Source of the DNA: Lachnospiraceae bacterium
GTDB lineage: Bacteria; Bacillota; Clostridia; Lachnospirales; Lachnospiraceae
Reading direction: 5' to 3'
DNA: 64,000 bases
Assembly (NCBI GenBank): GCA_024682115.1
Contig: JAIKZO010000046.1
Span: 1-64,000, forward strand
This document shows positions 61,612 to 64,000 of the stretch, one piece after another (position 1 is the stretch's first letter; the number at the start of each line of letters is the position of its first letter). Below the pieces are notes generated by a model that was given only the letters and a program-made list of their open reading frames with translations, was not told the origin of the DNA and made no database searches. A program made the position numbers and the translations under genes.

Positions 61612-62154
61612 ATGTCACGTATAGGAAGAATGCCAATCGCTATACCTGCGGGAGTTACCGTGAGCATAGCAGAAAATAACAAAGTGACTGTAAAAGGTCC
61701 CAAGGGAACTCTTGAAAGAGTGCTTCCCGCTGAGATGGAGATCAAGGTTGAAGGCGCAGAAGTAACAGTAAACCGCCCCAACGATCTTAAGAGAATGAAG
61801 GCTCTTCACGGTCTTACGAGAACTCTCATCAACAACATGGTTGTCGGAGTTACCGAAGGATACGAGAAGAAGCTTGAAGTAAACGGTGTAGGTTACAGAG
61901 CCCAGAAGCAGGGCAAGAAGTTAACCCTTTCACTCGGATACTCTCACCCTGTCGAGATGCAGGATCCCGAAGGCATCGAAACCGTTGTCGACGGACAGAA
62001 CATCATCATCGTCAAGGGTATTGATAAGGAAAAAGTCGGTCAGTTTGCTGCCGAGATCAGAGACAAGAGAAGACCTGAGCCTTATAAGGGCAAGGGTATC
62101 AAGTATGCTGATGAGACGATAAGACGTAAAGTCGGTAAGACCGGTAAGAAATAA
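61612..62154 (+). CDS. rplF: 50S ribosomal protein L6
   Basis: A 180-residue L6: [20 protein letters not shown] start, a late [19 protein letters not shown] segment. Two similar domains as usual. Confidence 0.97.
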   Translation: MSRIGRMPIAIPAGVTVSIAENNKVTVKGPKGTLERVLPAEMEIKVEGAEVTVNRPNDLKRMKALHGLTRTLINNMVVGVTEGYEKKLEVNGVGYRAQKQGKKLTLSLGYSHPVEMQDPEGIETVVDGQNIIIVKGIDKEKVGQFAAEIRDKRRPEPYKGKGIKYADETIRRKVGKTGKK

Positions 62155-62174
62155 TTGATAAGGAGAGTATAAAA

Positions 62175-62543
62175 ATGGTTAGTAAAGAATCAAGATCAGA
62201 AGTTCGTGCCAAAAAGCACATGAAAATACGTAACCGTTTTAGCGGTACGGCTGAAAGACCCCGCCTTGCGGTGTTCAGAAGCAATAATCATATGTATGCT
62301 CAAATTATCGACGATACGGTCGGCAACACTTTAGTTTCGGCTTCAACCATTGAAAAAGAGGTTAAGGCTGAGCTTGAGAAGACTAACAACGTTGAAGCAG
62401 CAGCATATTTAGGTCAGGTGATCGCAAAGAGAGCTCTTGATAAGGGTATCGATACCGTTGTCTTTGACAGAGGCGGTTTCATATATCAGGGCAAGGTTGC
62501 GGCACTTGCGGATGCGGCCAGAGAAGCCGGATTGAAATTCTAG
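62175..62543 (+). CDS. rplR: 50S ribosomal protein L18
   Basis: A 122-residue L18: [20 protein letters not shown] and [15 protein letters not shown] end. Binds 5S rRNA. Confidence 0.97.
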   Translation: MVSKESRSEVRAKKHMKIRNRFSGTAERPRLAVFRSNNHMYAQIIDDTVGNTLVSASTIEKEVKAELEKTNNVEAAAYLGQVIAKRALDKGIDTVVFDRGGFIYQGKVAALADAAREAGLKF

Positions 62544-62558
62544 GAAGGGAGAAACGTG

Positions 62559-63068
62559 ATGAGACATACAATCATTGATGTAAGCAACATGGAATTAAAC
62601 GATAAGGTTGTTGCCATTAAGCGTGTAACTAAGGTTGTAAAAGGTGGTCGTAACATGCGTTTCGCTGCTTTGGTGGTAGTCGGAGACGGCGCCGGACATG
62701 TTGGCGCAGGACTCGGTAAAGCTGCCGAAGTTCCCGAAGCTATCCGCAAGGGCAAAGAAGATGCGATCAAGAACATGGTTAGCATAGCTACAGATGCAAA
62801 TAACAGTATCACACATGACATAATCGGAAAGTTCGGTTCTGCGGAGGTCCTTCTCAAGAAGGCTCCCGAAGGTACAGGAATCATCGCCGGAGGTCCGGCA
62901 CGTATCGTCTGCGAACTTGCAGGTATCAAGAACATCCGTACCAAGTCATTGGGTTCAAACAACAAGCAGAACGTCGTTCTTGCTACGATTCAAGGACTTG
63001 AATCATTAAAGACACCTGAAGAAGTTGCAAAGAACCGCGGAAAATCTGTTGACGAGATCTTAGCATAG
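62559..63068 (+). CDS. rpsE: 30S ribosomal protein S5
   Basis: A 169-residue S5: [20 protein letters not shown] start, [20 protein letters not shown] and [21 protein letters not shown] use ATG 62559 (GGAAGGGAG 7 nt upstream); a GTG just before it is spaced too closely. Confidence 0.96.
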   Translation: MRHTIIDVSNMELNDKVVAIKRVTKVVKGGRNMRFAALVVVGDGAGHVGAGLGKAAEVPEAIRKGKEDAIKNMVSIATDANNSITHDIIGKFGSAEVLLKKAPEGTGIIAGGPARIVCELAGIKNIRTKSLGSNNKQNVVLATIQGLESLKTPEEVAKNRGKSVDEILA

Positions 63069-63081
63069 GAGGATTGATAAG

Positions 63082-63267
63082 ATGGCAGATAAGATGTTAA
63101 AGATCACATTGGTAAAATCTCCTATCGGAGCGGTTCCCAAGCAGAAAAAGACGGTTGAATCAATGGGCTTAAGAAAGCTTCATCAGTCAAAACTCTTCCC
63201 CGACAATGCGGCGACAAGAGGACAGATTCAGCAGGTTAATCATTTGTTAAAAGTAGAAGAAGTATAA
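63082..63267 (+). CDS. rpmD: 50S ribosomal protein L30
   Basis: A 61-residue L30: MLKITLVKSPIGAVPKQKKT and MGLRKLHQSKLFPDNAATRG. Typical short form. Confidence 0.96.
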   Translation: MADKMLKITLVKSPIGAVPKQKKTVESMGLRKLHQSKLFPDNAATRGQIQQVNHLLKVEEV

Positions 63268-63285
63268 CGGACAGGAGGTGTCAAA

Positions 63286-63729
63286 ATGGATTTATCCAAC
63301 TTAAGCCCCGCAGAAGGCTCCAGAAAGAGCGATAATTTCAGAAGAGGTCGCGGACACGGTTCCGGTAACGGCAAGACAGCCGGTAAAGGACACAAGGGTC
63401 AGAAGGCCCGTTCAGGTGCTCCCAGAATAGGTTTCGAAGGTGGACAGATGCCTTTGTACAGACGTATCCCCAAGAAGGGTTTCAAGTGCCCTTCACACAA
63501 GGAGATCGTTTCAATAAATCTCTCAGCGCTTGAAGAAAGATTTGAAGACGGCGCTACCGTAGATATCGAAGCACTCATCAACTCAGGACTCGTTAAGAAT
63601 CCCGGGGACGGAGTCAAGATACTCGGTAACGGAGATATAACAAAGAAGCTTACAGTTAAGGCAAATGCCTTTTCGGCATCAGCCGTGGAGAAGATCGAGA
63701 AAGCCGGCGGAAGCACAGAGGTGATGTAA
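63286..63729 (+). CDS. rplO: 50S ribosomal protein L15
   Basis: A 147-residue L15: [20 protein letters not shown] start, [20 protein letters not shown] and [17 protein letters not shown]. Followed 1 nt later by secY. Confidence 0.97.
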   Translation: MDLSNLSPAEGSRKSDNFRRGRGHGSGNGKTAGKGHKGQKARSGAPRIGFEGGQMPLYRRIPKKGFKCPSHKEIVSINLSALEERFEDGATVDIEALINSGLVKNPGDGVKILGNGDITKKLTVKANAFSASAVEKIEKAGGSTEVM

Positions 63730-63730
63730 T

Positions 63731-64000
63731 ATGCTTACAACCCTGAAGAATGCATTTAAGATCAAAGAGATCAGATTAAAACTGCTGTTTACTCTGTTCA
63801 TGCTGTTTGTGATCCGTTTCGGATCACAGCTGCCTGTTCCCGGAGTGGACATCGCGCAGTTTACCACATGGTTTAAACAGAAGATCGGTAGCGGCGATAC
63901 TTCAGGATTCCTTGGAGCATTTACCGGCGGTTCTTTCGAGAACATGTCGATCCTTGCTCTTAACATCACACCGTACATTACATCTTCGATCATAATGCAG
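63731..64000 (+). CDS. secY: Preprotein translocase subunit SecY (3' partial)
   Basis: The first 90 residues of SecY are visible: MLTTLKNAFKIKEIRLKLLF, a first helix (FTLFMLFVIRFGSQLPVPGV), then FENMSILALNITPYITSSII starting the second helix. The frame runs off the window. GAGGTGAT lies 7 nt before the ATG and overlaps the end of rplO. Confidence 0.96.
   Translation, partial: MLTTLKNAFKIKEIRLKLLFTLFMLFVIRFGSQLPVPGVDIAQFTTWFKQKIGSGDTSGFLGAFTGGSFENMSILALNITPYITSSIIMQ

Noticed and set aside
1-64000. Phage, insertion sequence, CRISPR or integrative element.
   Set aside because: No transposase, integrase, repeat array or att-like repeat was seen.

Overview
The window looks like chromosomal DNA of a Gram-positive clostridial bacterium, most likely a Lachnospiraceae member (Butyrivibrio-like; my inference). 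Supporting points are an S10-spc ribosomal operon in the clostridial order with a zinc-binding type Z S14 protein, strong AGGAGG ribosome-binding sites, and families typical of that group (DUF4358, DUF4230, DUF5721, DUF3048, TIGR03905 TSCPD, an intracellular GH8 exo-oligoxylanase). I see no phage, insertion sequence, CRISPR array, tRNA or rRNA. There are about 71 supported genes, and intergenic space is small.

Layout. 1-5.3 kb: end of a YcaQ-like winged-helix protein, a membrane diguanylate cyclase, two intramembrane protease families (CPBP, PrsW) and a deoxynucleotidase-like HAD protein. 5.4-10.1 kb: a cell-surface acylation cluster (secreted SGNH esterase, DUF4358 lipoprotein, MBOAT acyltransferase, DHHW protein). 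10.1-16 kb: a DMT transporter, an uncharacterised trio (DUF4230, membrane protein, EF-Tu-II/SseB-like protein) and small genes. 16-27 kb: a probable structured RNA leader, then a long same-strand run: DnaQ-like exonuclease with zinc ribbon, esterase, nuclease, Pr6Pr membrane protein, an SbcD/SbcC (YhaO/YhaN-like) pair, hybrid histidine kinase, D,D-carboxypeptidase and deacetylase. This run ends at a clear terminator.

28.8-38.2 kb is the most interesting region. One tightly packed operon encodes an LTA-synthase-like sulfatase-fold enzyme, a small membrane protein, a fusion of a YidC/Oxa1 insertase core to a TagB/TagF-like CDP-glycerol glycerophosphotransferase domain, then a complete 2-aminoethylphosphonate (AEP) pathway: PEP mutase with an N-terminal cytidylyltransferase, phosphonopyruvate decarboxylase, AEP transaminase and a LicC/PntC-like nucleotidyltransferase, followed by a secreted SGNH hydrolase. 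I infer that it builds a surface glycerophosphate-type polymer or lipid carrying AEP. The insertase-transferase fusion would be its membrane-embedded assembly factor.

38.2-54 kb: a GNAT-EAL-beta-repeat triple fusion, a membrane J-domain protein, an orphan PseG-like protein, a second hybrid kinase with Hpt, DUF5721-trpS-methyltransferase on the minus strand, a short RACo/ASKHA protein, TSCPD, proB, GH8, DUF1015 and a secreted SGNH-like protein. 54.1-64 kb: a strong promoter, a leader of about 300 nt with foldable elements, then rpsJ through rplO and the first part of secY. Several genes (22395, 42375, 47800, 53969 and perhaps 49409) have a -10 box 6-10 nt before the start codon and no Shine-Dalgarno sequence, which suggests leaderless or near-leaderless mRNAs.
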